This document shows, one piece after another, positions 1-7,546 of a stretch of 25,996 nt of DNA (the first letter of the stretch is position 1; each line of letters begins with the position of its first letter). The notes under the pieces were generated by a model. That model ran no database searches. It was not told where the DNA came from and saw only the letters and a program-made list of their open reading frames with translations. This stretch comes from a virus. The position numbers were made by a program, and so were the translations under genes. The DNA is taken from positions 1-25,996 of the IMG/VR virus record IMGVR_UViG_3300043446_005466, one strand, 5' to 3'.

Positions 1-509
1 ACCAGCGGGGTGCCGGCAGCCAGCGGTGCATTGTTCCCCAGGATCGGTGACAGGTTGCCGTCACCGCTGCCGCCGCCGACCATCACGGTGCCGCCGCCAC
101 CGCCGCCGGCCATTGCCCCGGCAAACACCCGCGGATAGATCGGGTCGCCCTGCTCCGCCTTGAAACCAGTGGGCAGCTTCAGGGTGGCCGGATCCGGCTT
201 CAGCTTCACCGGGCTGCCCCAGCCGGTGCCTGTTTTCGGCCCATACAGCCAGCTGCGGCTGGTGTCGATATAGAAATCGCCCGCCTTGCCTTCCTCAAAC
301 ACCGGTGCACCAGCGCCGTGCAGCAGGGTGTTTCCGTCAGCACCTGGCCGGCCAGTGTCGCCCTTCGGGCCAGGGATGCCGGCCGGCCCCTGGGGCCCCT
401 GCACGAAACCTGCGCGGATCAGCTGGCCGCTGCTCAGGCCCAGGATCAGTTCACCCGACACCACAGCGGCCGAAACCACCGACACGCCATCAGCCACTGC
501 AGCCTGCAC
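1..509 (-). CDS. Collagen-like phage structural (tail or fibre) protein, 3' end beyond the left edge
   Basis: The reading frame stays open to the window edge, so the C-terminus is missing. The visible protein opens with a short beta-rich stretch (ELILGLSSGQLIRAG), continues with a Gly-X-Y run (GPQGPAGIPGPKGDTGRPG), then a segment ending in FYIDTSRSWLYGPK followed by WGSP. This order is typical of collagen-repeat tail-fibre or virion decoration proteins of tailed phages. A Gly-rich stretch (GAMAGGGGGGTVMVGGG) follows. Only a GTG at 507-509 is available as start, because an in-frame TAG lies at 525-527. It is the last visible gene of the packaging and head operon. Tail fibre versus head decoration cannot be decided here. 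Confidence 0.75.
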   Translation of the reverse strand, partial: MQAAVADGVSVVSAAVVSGELILGLSSGQLIRAGFVQGPQGPAGIPGPKGDTGRPGADGNTLLHGAGAPVFEEGKAGDFYIDTSRSWLYGPKTGTGWGSPVKLKPDPATLKLPTGFKAEQGDPIYPRVFAGAMAGGGGGGTVMVGGGSGDGNLSPILGNNAPLAAGTPL

Positions 510-511
510 AT

Positions 512-529
512 AGGTGCACCCAGGCTACC
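512..529. repeat. Intergenic element, copy 1 (AGGTGCACCC-AGGCTACC)
   Basis: An 18-bp block, AGGTGCACCCAGGCTACC on the plus strand, recurs with a 2-bp insertion at 6220-6239. Each copy sits just before a GTG-started minus-strand gene and overlaps the end of a small ORF. Read on the minus strand it is GGTAGCCTG followed by GGTGCACC, an 8-bp palindrome. TAGCCT resembles the -10 boxes elsewhere in the window, but I see no good -35. Confidence 0.5.
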
Positions 530-686
530 GGCGCCGCTCCACATCGCCCGCGCCACTGCAATCAGCCCCTGGCGCATTGCACACCGGCGGCGGCGGTTGC
601 ACGCATTCAACCTGAACCGGCGGTGTTTCGTATTCCACGAACCGCAGCGGCGGTGTCGCAAACAGGTAGCCGCACCATTCGATCAT
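525..686 (-). CDS. Small Cys/Pro-rich protein, unknown (53 aa)
   Basis: Starts MIEWCGYLFATPPLRF and contains VECVQPPPPVCNAPG with four cysteines in all. The ATG overlaps the TGA of the minor head gene as TGATG, the same junction used throughout this operon, which is the main support for it being real. It ends with TAG only 16 bases before the GTG of the collagen-like gene and in the same frame, so read-through would join the two. No family recognised. Small proteins at this place in phage head operons are often virion accessory proteins, but nothing in the sequence shows that. Confidence 0.6.
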   Translation of the reverse strand: MIEWCGYLFATPPLRFVEYETPPVQVECVQPPPPVCNAPGADCSGAGDVERRR

Positions 687-2227
687 CAGTAGCCCCGCCG
701 CGGCCGGCCCATCGGTTTGCCGGCATCGATCTGCCGCTGCTGCCGCACGCTGCGCACCGGCTGCACTGCATCGATCGCTTCCGCCCACTGGGGATACCGC
801 TCCCGCAGCTGCTCCACTGGCACCCACCTGCGCAATGCCGATCGGCCAGTCGCCCTGAACATCTCCTGCAGTGCATCCTCCGGTCGCTGCCCGCCGTTCA
901 CCAGCTGGCTGAACACCACCATCCGCCGTGCACCTGCCCGGCCACCGCCGAAGTATTCCTGCAGGGTGGTGGCAGCACCGATCGGATCCACCTTCCGCCG
1001 ATCCACCAGTGCACCCAGGAACTGCCCGAACCCTTCCGCACCCCGCTGCTGCGGCACCTGCACCCGCCGCCGCCACAGCCATTCACCGCTGGGTGCCTTC
1101 ACCTTCGCCGCATACCAGCCCGCAGCATTCAGGCGCTCCAGGTAAGCCTTTCGAGCCTCACCAGCACGCTGCGCCGGTGGTGGCTCCGCCGTCAGTTCCA
1201 CCGCCGTGCGCCGCGCCCCAGCAGCACGCTCCTGCTCCTGCTGCTCCCGCGTCACCGGCACCACTGCGCACCGGCACTGGATGTGCAGCGGGATGCCAGG
1301 CAGGCCCGACCGTTCACCCACCGTGCGGCCATCCAGTGCTGAACAGCCAGGGCAGGTGCGGGCATCGAAGGTCGCATCCCACCGCCACATCACCCCAGGC
1401 AGTGCACCAGCTGCGGCCGCGGCCTGCCACTGCTCCTGCCGCACCAGGTCGGCAATGTGCGCCAACCCCGTGCGGGCGATCGCCCGTGCATCCGATTTCA
1501 GCCGCACCACCGACTGCCCCAGGCGCATCCCGCCTCTGATTTCATCCGCGATCAGTTCCTGCGCGATCCGCTCACTGCTCCAGCCCTGCAAAAACCCCGC
1601 CTTCACCTGCCGTTCGATGCTGCGCAGCCCGAACCGTGCGAACAGTGGCTGCCCGCCGCCGTCCACCGCCACACCGCCGACACCAGGCCCCGTCACGAAA
1701 CGCCCCGCGGCATCGCGCTCCACCACGCTGCTGCCGAACCACTGCTGCAGCGTCTTGCCATCGATGCGCATCCGCTGCACCAGGGCCTTCACATCCACCG
1801 GCAGCTGCTGCTGCGCACCCAGCAGCAGTTCCGGCGAAGCGCCCAGCCGTTCGATCTGCGCTGGATCGATGCCGATCACCGGCAGCGCCGGCAGCCGGCT
1901 CACTGCCACCCCACTGGCCTGCAGGTAGCGCCGGGCCCACCGGGCCTGCTCATCTGCCACCACCGCCGCTTCCAGCACCAGATCGCGCCCCACCGCCAGC
2001 GCTGCGCGGTTCAGCACCTGCTGCACCTGTGGCTTCAGCTGCTGCCAGGCACGATCACGCAACAGCCCTTCAGCCGGCAGCCCCTGCACCAGGCCTTTCA
2101 CCTGCAGTGCCATCAGCTCCAGCGCCTGCTGCGATCGGCCCACCGTGCGGCCCGCCGCTTCCAGCACCCGCCACACCGCCAGCAGCAGCAGCCGCTGGCG
2201 TTCCTGCTCCTGCTCCTGTGGGTCCAT
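686..2227 (-). CDS. Minor head protein, SPP1 gp7 / Mu gpF-like
   Basis: A 513-residue protein with the family signature at about residues 281-325: W-R-W-D-A-T-F-D-A-R-T-C-P-G-C (Cys292, Cys295), then P-L-H (His315), then C-R-C (Cys318, Cys320). In SPP1 and Mu this family binds the portal and acts in head assembly or DNA entry. The N-terminal 250 residues are helical and charged, as expected. About 190 residues follow the signature; they contain W-, R- and Q-rich stretches and no domain I can name. Start ATG overlaps the portal stop (TGATG). Position directly after the portal fits the usual terminase-portal-minor head order. Confidence 0.9.
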   Translation of the reverse strand: MDPQEQEQERQRLLLLAVWRVLEAAGRTVGRSQQALELMALQVKGLVQGLPAEGLLRDRAWQQLKPQVQQVLNRAALAVGRDLVLEAAVVADEQARWARRYLQASGVAVSRLPALPVIGIDPAQIERLGASPELLLGAQQQLPVDVKALVQRMRIDGKTLQQWFGSSVVERDAAGRFVTGPGVGGVAVDGGGQPLFARFGLRSIERQVKAGFLQGWSSERIAQELIADEIRGGMRLGQSVVRLKSDARAIARTGLAHIADLVRQEQWQAAAAAGALPGVMWRWDATFDARTCPGCSALDGRTVGERSGLPGIPLHIQCRCAVVPVTREQQEQERAAGARRTAVELTAEPPPAQRAGEARKAYLERLNAAGWYAAKVKAPSGEWLWRRRVQVPQQRGAEGFGQFLGALVDRRKVDPIGAATTLQEYFGGGRAGARRMVVFSQLVNGGQRPEDALQEMFRATGRSALRRWVPVEQLRERYPQWAEAIDAVQPVRSVRQQRQIDAGKPMGRPRRGY

Positions 2228-3792
2228 CAGCCATCAGCCGGGGGCAGCACTTCCCGCACACCCGCTTCCGCCACCGCCGGTGCCGGATCAGCAAAGGTGA
2301 AGCCATCGCTGCTGCTCTCCAGCTCCTGCGCTTCGCTCAGGGCCAGCACCTGCTGTGGATCGAAATCATCGCCAAACACTTCACCGCGGCGCAGCAGCTC
2401 CAGCAGTGTGCGCTGATCGATCGCACCTTCCACAAACAGCCTGCCCAGCGCATCGATCGTTTGCGCATCGATCGGATCGGCATTGAAATCACGATCGATC
2501 GCCACCACCGGCGGTTCCACCCCGGCAAACTCAGCCACCCAGTTCACACCCCGCTGCAGCGCCGCTTCCAGATCCTGCGAAATCACCGCCAGCATCGAAT
2601 GGCTGTCGGCACGATCCAGCTGTTTTGCGATGCCGGATTCAGCCACATTTTTCTGCCGGGCCAGGATCGCAATGCCCAGGTTGGCCATTTGCTGCTCCAG
2701 GCTCTGCAGTTCCTTTTGCAGCGCATCGAAGGCGCTGCTGGCCGGCTCCACATAGAAGGCATCGCCATTTGTGGGCAGCTGCAGGGCGTTGTTCACACCC
2801 ACATCCAGCCTGTCGCTGGTTTGATCCCAGCCCTTCACCACCATCACCGGCTGTGCAGCCACATGCAGGCAGTTCAGCAGCTGCGCCTGCAGCGCATAGT
2901 GCTGCAGGTTCAGGTTGGCGATCTCCAGCAGCGGCGGCCGGGACTGCAGCAGCCCTTCCCGCTGGGAATACACCGCCACATAGGGAATGGCCTCCAGGCC
3001 CGTTTCACCCTCCTCGTGCAGCGCCCAGCGTTCTTCCCTGCCGTCGCGGCCCTTCACCACCCGGTAGGTGGCCCACTTCCCGGGCTCCAGCACCCGCACC
3101 TGCCGGTGCAATTCCTGGCCGAATTTGCCCCAGCTTTCGTGCACCACTTCCCGCAGCCGCAGCTGTGCCAGGTGCCCGCCAGCGCCACCAGCTGCCTCAC
3201 GCCAGCCGATCACATTGCCGGTTTCATACCGCACGAAATACGGCTTGACCGTGCTGCTCAGCTGATCCTGCAGCGTCACCACACCCGGATCGGCCTGGTG
3301 ATCCACCAGCCAGCCGTTGTGCCCGTAGGCAATGGCATCGAACAGCACCTTGCCGCAGAACTCCTCCAGGCTGCTGTTGTGCCTGTTCACATCCTGCCGC
3401 CACTCCTCCCACCACAGCGGATCACCACCCGACAGGGTGATCGGCTTGCGCAGGATCAGGCCCACCGCCGCTTTCACGATGCGCTGGAAAAAGGGTGTGA
3501 GCACACCCCGGGCGCAGCGCCGGCTGTAGGCAGCAGGTGTTTCGTGCTCCAGCTGCGGCAGCAGCTGCTCCAGCGCCCGCAGCCCCGCAGTCCCGCTCAG
3601 CACCGCTTCCACTGGCATCCACCGCTGGTATTGCACCCAGTAGGCAGGCGATGCCAGCGAAGGATCATCCTCCGGCCTGTAGCCCGGTGCTGTGCGCTGG
3701 TGCTGCGAAATATCCGGCAGGTCGCGGTTGCCTTCCCAGCCGTAGTGCGCGTTTTCTGAGTAGCTCGGCAGCTCCAGGCGGATGTCGGCCAT
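2227..3792 (-). CDS. Portal protein (DUF4055-like)
   Basis: 521 residues. The segment near residues 88-118 (RRCARGVLTPFFQRIVKAA then GLILRKPI) and the overall length match the DUF4055 group of phage proteins that occupy the portal position. The portal forms the dodecameric ring at the head vertex through which DNA is packaged and to which the terminase docks. Later helices and a Gln-rich stretch (LQKELQSLEQQMANLG) fit the stem and clip region. It lies between terminase and minor head protein, with a TGATG overlap on each side. The assignment rests on recalled family features and synteny. Confidence 0.88.
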   Translation of the reverse strand: MADIRLELPSYSENAHYGWEGNRDLPDISQHQRTAPGYRPEDDPSLASPAYWVQYQRWMPVEAVLSGTAGLRALEQLLPQLEHETPAAYSRRCARGVLTPFFQRIVKAAVGLILRKPITLSGGDPLWWEEWRQDVNRHNSSLEEFCGKVLFDAIAYGHNGWLVDHQADPGVVTLQDQLSSTVKPYFVRYETGNVIGWREAAGGAGGHLAQLRLREVVHESWGKFGQELHRQVRVLEPGKWATYRVVKGRDGREERWALHEEGETGLEAIPYVAVYSQREGLLQSRPPLLEIANLNLQHYALQAQLLNCLHVAAQPVMVVKGWDQTSDRLDVGVNNALQLPTNGDAFYVEPASSAFDALQKELQSLEQQMANLGIAILARQKNVAESGIAKQLDRADSHSMLAVISQDLEAALQRGVNWVAEFAGVEPPVVAIDRDFNADPIDAQTIDALGRLFVEGAIDQRTLLELLRRGEVFGDDFDPQQVLALSEAQELESSSDGFTFADPAPAVAEAGVREVLPPADG

Positions 3793-3992
3793 CAGTCGGC
3801 AGTGGCAACGGGTTTGCGGGTGCGGCGCTTGCGCACACCTTCATCCTGCCCAGTTTCGCCCGCTGCGGCCCCTTCGCCAGCATCCACCACTGCATCCGCT
3901 GCAACGGCATTGCCATCGGTGTCGGTGGTGAGCACCCGCGGCCCGTTTTTGCCCCACCACGGCCCCGGAATCCAGATCGCCACAGGTTGCAC
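3792..3992 (-). CDS. Small hypothetical protein between terminase and portal (66 aa)
   Basis: Begins at GTG 3990-3992 (VQPVAIWIPGPWWGKNG), has an acidic Ala-rich middle (AADAVVDAGEGAAAGETGQ) and a basic tail (VRKRRTRKPVATAD). The stop overlaps the portal ATG as TGATG. The frame upstream of the GTG stays open back to the terminase TGA, with no ATG in it. A competing ATG one base off (ATGGGTGCA) leads into the wrong frame. No family recognised. Its acidic-then-basic make-up and place would suit a small DNA-packaging or head accessory protein, but that is a guess. Confidence 0.7.
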   Translation of the reverse strand: MQPVAIWIPGPWWGKNGPRVLTTDTDGNAVAADAVVDAGEGAAAGETGQDEGVRKRRTRKPVATAD

Positions 3993-4025
3993 CCATTGAT
4001 CCCGGCACTGTAGGTGCGCTGCCGT

Positions 4026-5351
4026 TCAATACACCTGGATGTTGGTGCTGCCAGCGCTCCAGGGCTTCACCCGGTTCGCTGCACCCAACACCAGGTAGCC
4101 CAGTGCATCGCACCAGTGCTCCAGCCCCGGCCCTTTGTCCACCACCCAGGCATCGGTGCCCAGCTTGAAGGTCACCCCCCGCAGGCCTTTGATCAGGTTT
4201 TTGCACCTGGGGTGCACCTTCAGCCGCCGCAGGCCCTGCGCATCCTGGATCAGGTAGTTCGTGGCCTGCAGTTTGTCTTTGATGCTCCAGGGAGCATTCG
4301 GGCTGATCACCGTAAAACCGTAGTTGCGCAGGATGCCGTGATCGGTCAGGCCAGCGCTGGCTGTCTTGCGGGCTGCACCGGTCGGATCGGGATAGGTGAG
4401 CAGCCGCCGGCCGCTGAACCGCTGCCGCAGGTATTCGCACACTTCCGCGGTGTTGCTGTTCTGCATCGAAATTTCTTCCCACACCAGCAGTTCATCGCCG
4501 CGCAAACTGCACAGCACCCCGGCCATCACGCCCACATTGAAATCCAGGCCCAGCAGGATTTCGGCGCCGGTGTCGCCCACATCAGGATCGATGTGGTGAT
4601 CATCGAAATCGGGATACACCCGGCCGGCCATACTTTCAAAGCTGGCCATATATTCCTGACGGAATGTGCGGGCATCCATCACCCGTTTCGCCGCTTCCAC
4701 TTCTTCCTCAGGCACCTGCCCGCCTTCCAGCGTGCTGAAGGTGAACCTGCTCCAATCGGCTTCACCCTCCACCGATTCCCACAGATCGTGAAAATGGTTG
4801 TAGCCGGCGGGGGTGGTGATGTGCCAGCAGGGGCCCTGTTGATCTGACAGTGACGGCCGCACGATTTCTGTCCACACCCTGCTGCTCACATAGGCAGCTT
4901 CATCGATCACAGCCCCGCTCAGGCTGCTGCCCCGCAGGCTGTCGGGCGAATCAGCGCCCATCAGGCTGATCGTTGCCCCGTTCACCAGCTTCACTGTCAG
5001 TTCAGTGTGATTCACGCTGGTGACAATCTCCGGCGGCGCCATTTCACGCAATGCCGCCCAGGCAATACGCTTCGCTGATCTGTAGGTGCTGGTGATATAC
5101 CAGAACACCCCGCCGGGTTTGCCCATTGCCCAGATCAGCAGCTGCCCCACCGACAGATAGGTTTTGCCGAAGCGCCGCCCGCAGCACAGCAGCCGGAAGC
5201 GGGTGTCAGCGTCATACACTTTCCGCTGTGGTGGTGTCAGCGTCGCTTCAATTCGCGCCGCATACGGCGTGAGATCAGTGCCCCGCTTGCGCGACTGCGG
5301 GGGCAGCAGAATGCTCCCCACCGGCCCACTGCTCAGGATGCTGTTGCTCAT
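4026..5351 (-). CDS. terL: Terminase large subunit (ATPase and nuclease)
   Basis: 441 residues with both halves of a packaging motor. The ATPase has Walker A GRRFGKT (residues 58-64) and Walker B AVIDEAA (Asp150, Glu151), followed by the coupling region HITTPAG. The RNase H-like nuclease has GLDFNVG (Asp270), YPDPTG (Asp322) and the late Asp in HWCDALGYL. It cuts concatemers and drives DNA into the prohead through the portal. I chose ATG 5351, which overlaps the upstream TGA as TGATG; a GTG three bases earlier is possible. It resembles the Terminase_6 type. Length is normal for the family. Confidence 0.95.
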   Translation of the reverse strand: MSNSILSSGPVGSILLPPQSRKRGTDLTPYAARIEATLTPPQRKVYDADTRFRLLCCGRRFGKTYLSVGQLLIWAMGKPGGVFWYITSTYRSAKRIAWAALREMAPPEIVTSVNHTELTVKLVNGATISLMGADSPDSLRGSSLSGAVIDEAAYVSSRVWTEIVRPSLSDQQGPCWHITTPAGYNHFHDLWESVEGEADWSRFTFSTLEGGQVPEEEVEAAKRVMDARTFRQEYMASFESMAGRVYPDFDDHHIDPDVGDTGAEILLGLDFNVGVMAGVLCSLRGDELLVWEEISMQNSNTAEVCEYLRQRFSGRRLLTYPDPTGAARKTASAGLTDHGILRNYGFTVISPNAPWSIKDKLQATNYLIQDAQGLRRLKVHPRCKNLIKGLRGVTFKLGTDAWVVDKGPGLEHWCDALGYLVLGAANRVKPWSAGSTNIQVY

Positions 5352-6202
5352 CACTGCACATTTCCGTTAGCGAAACCGCCCATATTTGCCAGCTTCGCCA
5401 TACTGTTCAGGCAGCCCAGTGAAGTGCCAAACTGTTCGGCAAAGCGTGCATCTGATGCCAGCCGCTGATACTGCTCCAGCAGGTCAACCATAAAGTCCTC
5501 CCTGTCACGATGCCAGTTGCTGCGCAGCACTGATCGTGCAGCCGCAATATATTCATCGATGCTGCGATCACTGGTGCCGCTAGTCCAGTTTTCCTTCGCC
5601 CAGTCCAGGATCTGCCGCCTGGTGGCGCCCAGGCCCATCCGCTTCACGATCTCCATCACCCGCCGTTCCGCTTCCGCCGGCTGTGATTTCGCTGTGATCG
5701 CCTTCCGCCCCGGCTGGCTGATGGGTGGTGGTGTCATCCCCCTGCGGCCATTTTTCTCAGGATCACGCTGGTGCCGTGCTGCTGTTGCTGGCTTCACCGC
5801 TGGCGGCAGCTTGCTTTCCATCCGCTGATACTTCCGTTTTTCCTTCTCAGTCAGCTCCGGCGCCACCGTGCCCGCGAAATCGCTTTCACGCTCCAGCATT
5901 TCCGCCCGCGCCAGTTTTTCGTCGCTGTAGGCAGCATCCCCCAGCAGGTCGCTGTGCCCCCGGGCCACTGCCCGCAGGTGTTTCATCACCCGATCGGTCA
6001 GATCAGGCTCAGCCACCTTCAGTTCCTTTGCCTTCGCCCGGATGCCAGCTGCAATCCGGCGCCGGGTGTTGCTGTTGTCCATCGATGCACCCGGCCTGCG
6101 GGCTGCATCGATGCCGGCCTGCATCATCACTTCCAGCTGCTGCACCGTGGCAGCTTTCAGGCCACCAGCTGTGGGTTTCAGGCGGGGCGCACGGCGGGGC
6201 AC
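5351..6202 (-). CDS. Probable terminase small subunit (DNA recognition)
   Basis: 283 residues directly upstream of the large terminase with an overlapping junction. The middle is charged and low-complexity (TEKEKRKYQRMESK). The C-terminal 110 residues look folded: RVMEIVKRMGLGATRRQILDWAK then SDRSIDEYIAAARSVL, a pattern that could hold a helix-turn-helix, followed by a region with LLEQYQRLASDARFAE. Position, length and a DNA-binding-like helical domain suggest the small terminase that recognises the pac or cos site. I do not see a diagnostic family motif. Start is GTG 6200-6202; an in-frame TGA lies 18 bases upstream, so no earlier start is possible. Confidence 0.6.
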   Translation of the reverse strand: MPRRAPRLKPTAGGLKAATVQQLEVMMQAGIDAARRPGASMDNSNTRRRIAAGIRAKAKELKVAEPDLTDRVMKHLRAVARGHSDLLGDAAYSDEKLARAEMLERESDFAGTVAPELTEKEKRKYQRMESKLPPAVKPATAARHQRDPEKNGRRGMTPPPISQPGRKAITAKSQPAEAERRVMEIVKRMGLGATRRQILDWAKENWTSGTSDRSIDEYIAAARSVLRSNWHRDREDFMVDLLEQYQRLASDARFAEQFGTSLGCLNSMAKLANMGGFANGNVQ

Positions 6203-6206
6203 TGGC

Positions 6207-6338
6207 TCACATCGATCTCAGGTGCACCCGCAGGCTACCCCTGAACACCATTGGCAGGCACCTGCAGGCAATGCCACTGCCCCCGCGGCAGCTGGTTTCC
6301 AGGGGGTGGGGGCTCACTTCAACTGAGGGTGCCGGCAT
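6207..6338 (-). CDS. Possible small ORF (43 aa), doubtful
   Basis: ATG 6336-6338 overlaps the RusA-like TGA as TGATG, and the frame runs MPAPSVEVSPHPLETS to a TGA at 6207-6209, just before the small terminase. Codon choice is less typical than in neighbours, and the other minus frames also read partly like protein (for example GQWHCLQVPANGVQG). The only support is the coupled start; it may equally be a leader with no product. Confidence 0.3.
   Translation of the reverse strand: MPAPSVEVSPHPLETSCRGGSGIACRCLPMVFRGSLRVHLRSM
6220..6239. repeat. Intergenic element, copy 2 (AGGTGCACCCGCAGGCTACC)
   Basis: Matches the block at 512-529 except for a GC insertion after the tenth base. It lies 17 bases before the GTG start of the probable small terminase gene. 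Both copies precede GTG-started minus-strand genes in the same operon, so a regulatory or processing role is possible. Confidence 0.5.
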
Positions 6339-6892
6339 CACTCCAGCTTCCGCACCACCACCGACACCCCAGGCAGCTCCCCCTTCTCACACCACTGCCG
6401 CTTCACCACCAGGCTGCACAGCTGTTTGTCGTCCACCCAGCCCCCGCCCGTGGTGATCGCATCGTTCACCGCCCGGCTCAGCTTGTCCACATCACCGCTC
6501 AGCACCGTGTGCCACACCGGTGCTTTTTCCTTCAGCTCACCGTTCGCCCGGAAGTGATGCTGCGGCCGCGCATACCTGAACCACATTTCAACCTCCATCG
6601 CTCCAGCACGATCCCACCCGTCCGGCACCGCCCGCTCCACTGCATTCGCCACATCACTCCGCCATCCCGGCAGCCGCCTGTTCGCTTCCACTGCACGGCC
6701 CCGCATATAGGTTTTGCTGCCCTGCGTCGCTGGCTTGCCGTTCACCGTGAAGGAAAACTCCATCGGCACTTCCTGCGATGCCCGCTGCAGGATCCGCTGC
6801 GCCGCAGCTTCCGCTTCCGTCAGCTCCTGCGGGGCATCGGCTGCCACTTTCGCCTGAAAATTGCCCCCGGTCGCCCGGCCCCTGCGCAGCAT
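6338..6892 (-). CDS. RusA-like Holliday-junction resolvase
   Basis: 184 residues. The core from MEFSFTVNGKPATQGSK (residue 44 on) through GDVDKLSRAVNDAI (Asp134, Asp136, Asp144) and WVDDKQ (Asp154, Asp155) matches the RusA endonuclease family, whose acidic residues bind Mg and cut four-way junctions. In phages it resolves branched DNA before packaging, and here it heads the packaging operon. The first 43 residues are an extra, charged and Ala-rich stretch. I chose ATG 6892 because ACCACCACAGG lies just upstream, like the leaders of other genes here; a GTG at 6925 or the internal ATG at 6763 (core only) are alternatives. Confidence 0.85.
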   Translation of the reverse strand: MLRRGRATGGNFQAKVAADAPQELTEAEAAAQRILQRASQEVPMEFSFTVNGKPATQGSKTYMRGRAVEANRRLPGWRSDVANAVERAVPDGWDRAGAMEVEMWFRYARPQHHFRANGELKEKAPVWHTVLSGDVDKLSRAVNDAITTGGGWVDDKQLCSLVVKRQWCEKGELPGVSVVVRKLE

Positions 6893-6968
6893 CGCTTTTT
6901 TCCTGTGGTGGTTTTCGCCACACACACTACCTGCAGTGTCCGGCAGTGTGGGTGGGTGTGGTTGTGGC

Positions 6969-6985
6969 CCTGCAAGCGGGTGTAA
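6969..6985 (+). promoter_or_regulatory. Operator-like tandem element (CCTGCAA-3-GGTGTAA)
   Basis: Two heptamers with starts 10 bp apart, CCTGCAA and GGTGTAA, as in the promoters at 9596-9612, 14603-14619, 15307-15323, 17003-17019 and 18783-18799. Here it lies about 77 bp upstream of the start of the packaging operon, read in the opposite direction. The first heptamer is imperfect. Confidence 0.4.
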
Positions 6986-7194
6986 GTGGTGGTTGAAAAA
7001 CCTCCCGGCTGGGCAGGGGCCACCACCAGCACCCCACCTTTCGTTTTTGAGGGTGCCGGGGGGGTGTCCCGCCGCCGCGGCCGATCGATCAGGCCGGAGT
7101 GAAAGGCGCTACTGCGCCGCTGCGCCGCTGGCGCGGATCGATCGGCATCGATCGCCCGGGCCCGGCCAGCCCGGCCCGGCCAGCCCGGCCGGCC

Positions 7195-7216
7195 AGTGTC
7201 CCGCACCTGGGACACT
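7195..7216. repeat. Perfect 8-bp inverted repeat, 6-bp spacer
   Basis: AGTGTCCC, then GCACCT, then GGGACACT. There is no T-run on either side, so it is not a normal intrinsic terminator. A lone half-site GTGTCCCGCC occurs near 7065. A dimeric regulator's binding site upstream of the packaging operon is the likeliest reading; an RNA hairpin is the alternative. Confidence 0.5.
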
Positions 7217-7267
7217 CAGGCCGCGGCCGCGGGTGGCCGGGATTCCCGGCCCCGCTCCGCTGCCCCG

Positions 7268-7305
7268 CAAAAGCAACACCCCGGCCAGGAAACCCAGCCG
7301 GGGTG
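7268..7305 (-). terminator. Intrinsic terminator of the dCTP deaminase operon
   Basis: Read on the minus strand: a perfect 9-bp stem CACCCCGGC / GCCGGGGTG with an 11-nt loop (7277-7305), followed by TTGCTTTTG. It lies about 80 bp after the last gene of the minus operon. Confidence 0.75.
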
Positions 7306-7387
7306 CGATGGTCTAACCGATTGCCAACCCGTCACGGGCCGGCGCTCCAGCGCAGCCTGGTGGTGCACCACCTGCTGCCTGCTCAGC

Positions 7388-7546
7388 CTACCTGCTCAGC
7401 TCCGCCGGCACCGGCGGCAGCGGCGGCACCACCACTGCAGGCCGCGGCCTGCTGATCACCTGGCATCGCTCAGGCAATGCCAGCAGCACCGGTGTCGCCT
7501 GCCACCAGGTCGGTGGCAGCGTGCCCAGCCCGCACAGCCCCAGCAT
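7388..7546 (-). CDS. Small hydrophobic, Pro-rich protein (52 aa)
   Basis: Begins MLGLCGLGTLPPTWWQAT and ends with a Pro-rich tail (VVVPPLPPVPAELSR). Its ATG overlaps the stop of the dCTP deaminase gene (TGATG), and it is the last gene before the operon terminator. The short hydrophobic start with one Cys and a Pro-rich tail recalls small outer spanin lipoproteins, but there is no proper lipobox and no basic N-terminus, so I do not assign that. No family recognised. Confidence 0.55.
   Translation of the reverse strand: MLGLCGLGTLPPTWWQATPVLLALPERCQVISRPRPAVVVPPLPPVPAELSR

Larger units (their letters stand above)
6893..7387. other. Gene-free GC-rich region between two minus-strand operons
   Basis: About 495 bp with no convincing gene; open frames on both strands are low-complexity (Arg, Pro, Gly, Ala). 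It holds one operator-like element (6969-6985), a 14-bp tandem repeat CCCGGCCAGCCCGG (7161-7174 and 7175-7188), a perfect inverted repeat (7195-7216) and a minus-strand terminator (7268-7305). A weaker minus-strand hairpin followed by TTTTT lies at about 6998-7016. TAGTGT at about 6917-6922, minus strand, could be the -10 of the RusA-packaging operon, but no good -35 is visible. Confidence 0.6.

Noticed and set aside
305-1342. A 345-codon open frame on the plus strand
   Set aside because: Antisense to the minor head and collagen-like genes, low-complexity Arg/His/Pro-rich, no leader or promoter.
1476-1483. GCGATCGC, the cyanobacterial HIP1 palindrome
   Set aside because: I noticed only this copy, so it gives no sign of HIP1 enrichment and does not prove or exclude a cyanobacterial host.
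1636-3759. A 707-codon open frame on the plus strand
   Set aside because: Antisense to the portal and minor head genes; composition is His/Arg/Pro/Ala-rich without domains. In GC-rich DNA long antisense frames arise by chance.
6998-7016. Minus-strand hairpin followed by TTTTT
   Set aside because: The stem (CCT-g-CCC with GGGAGG) has a bulge and is short; a stronger terminator for the same operon is at 7268-7305. Left as a remark only.
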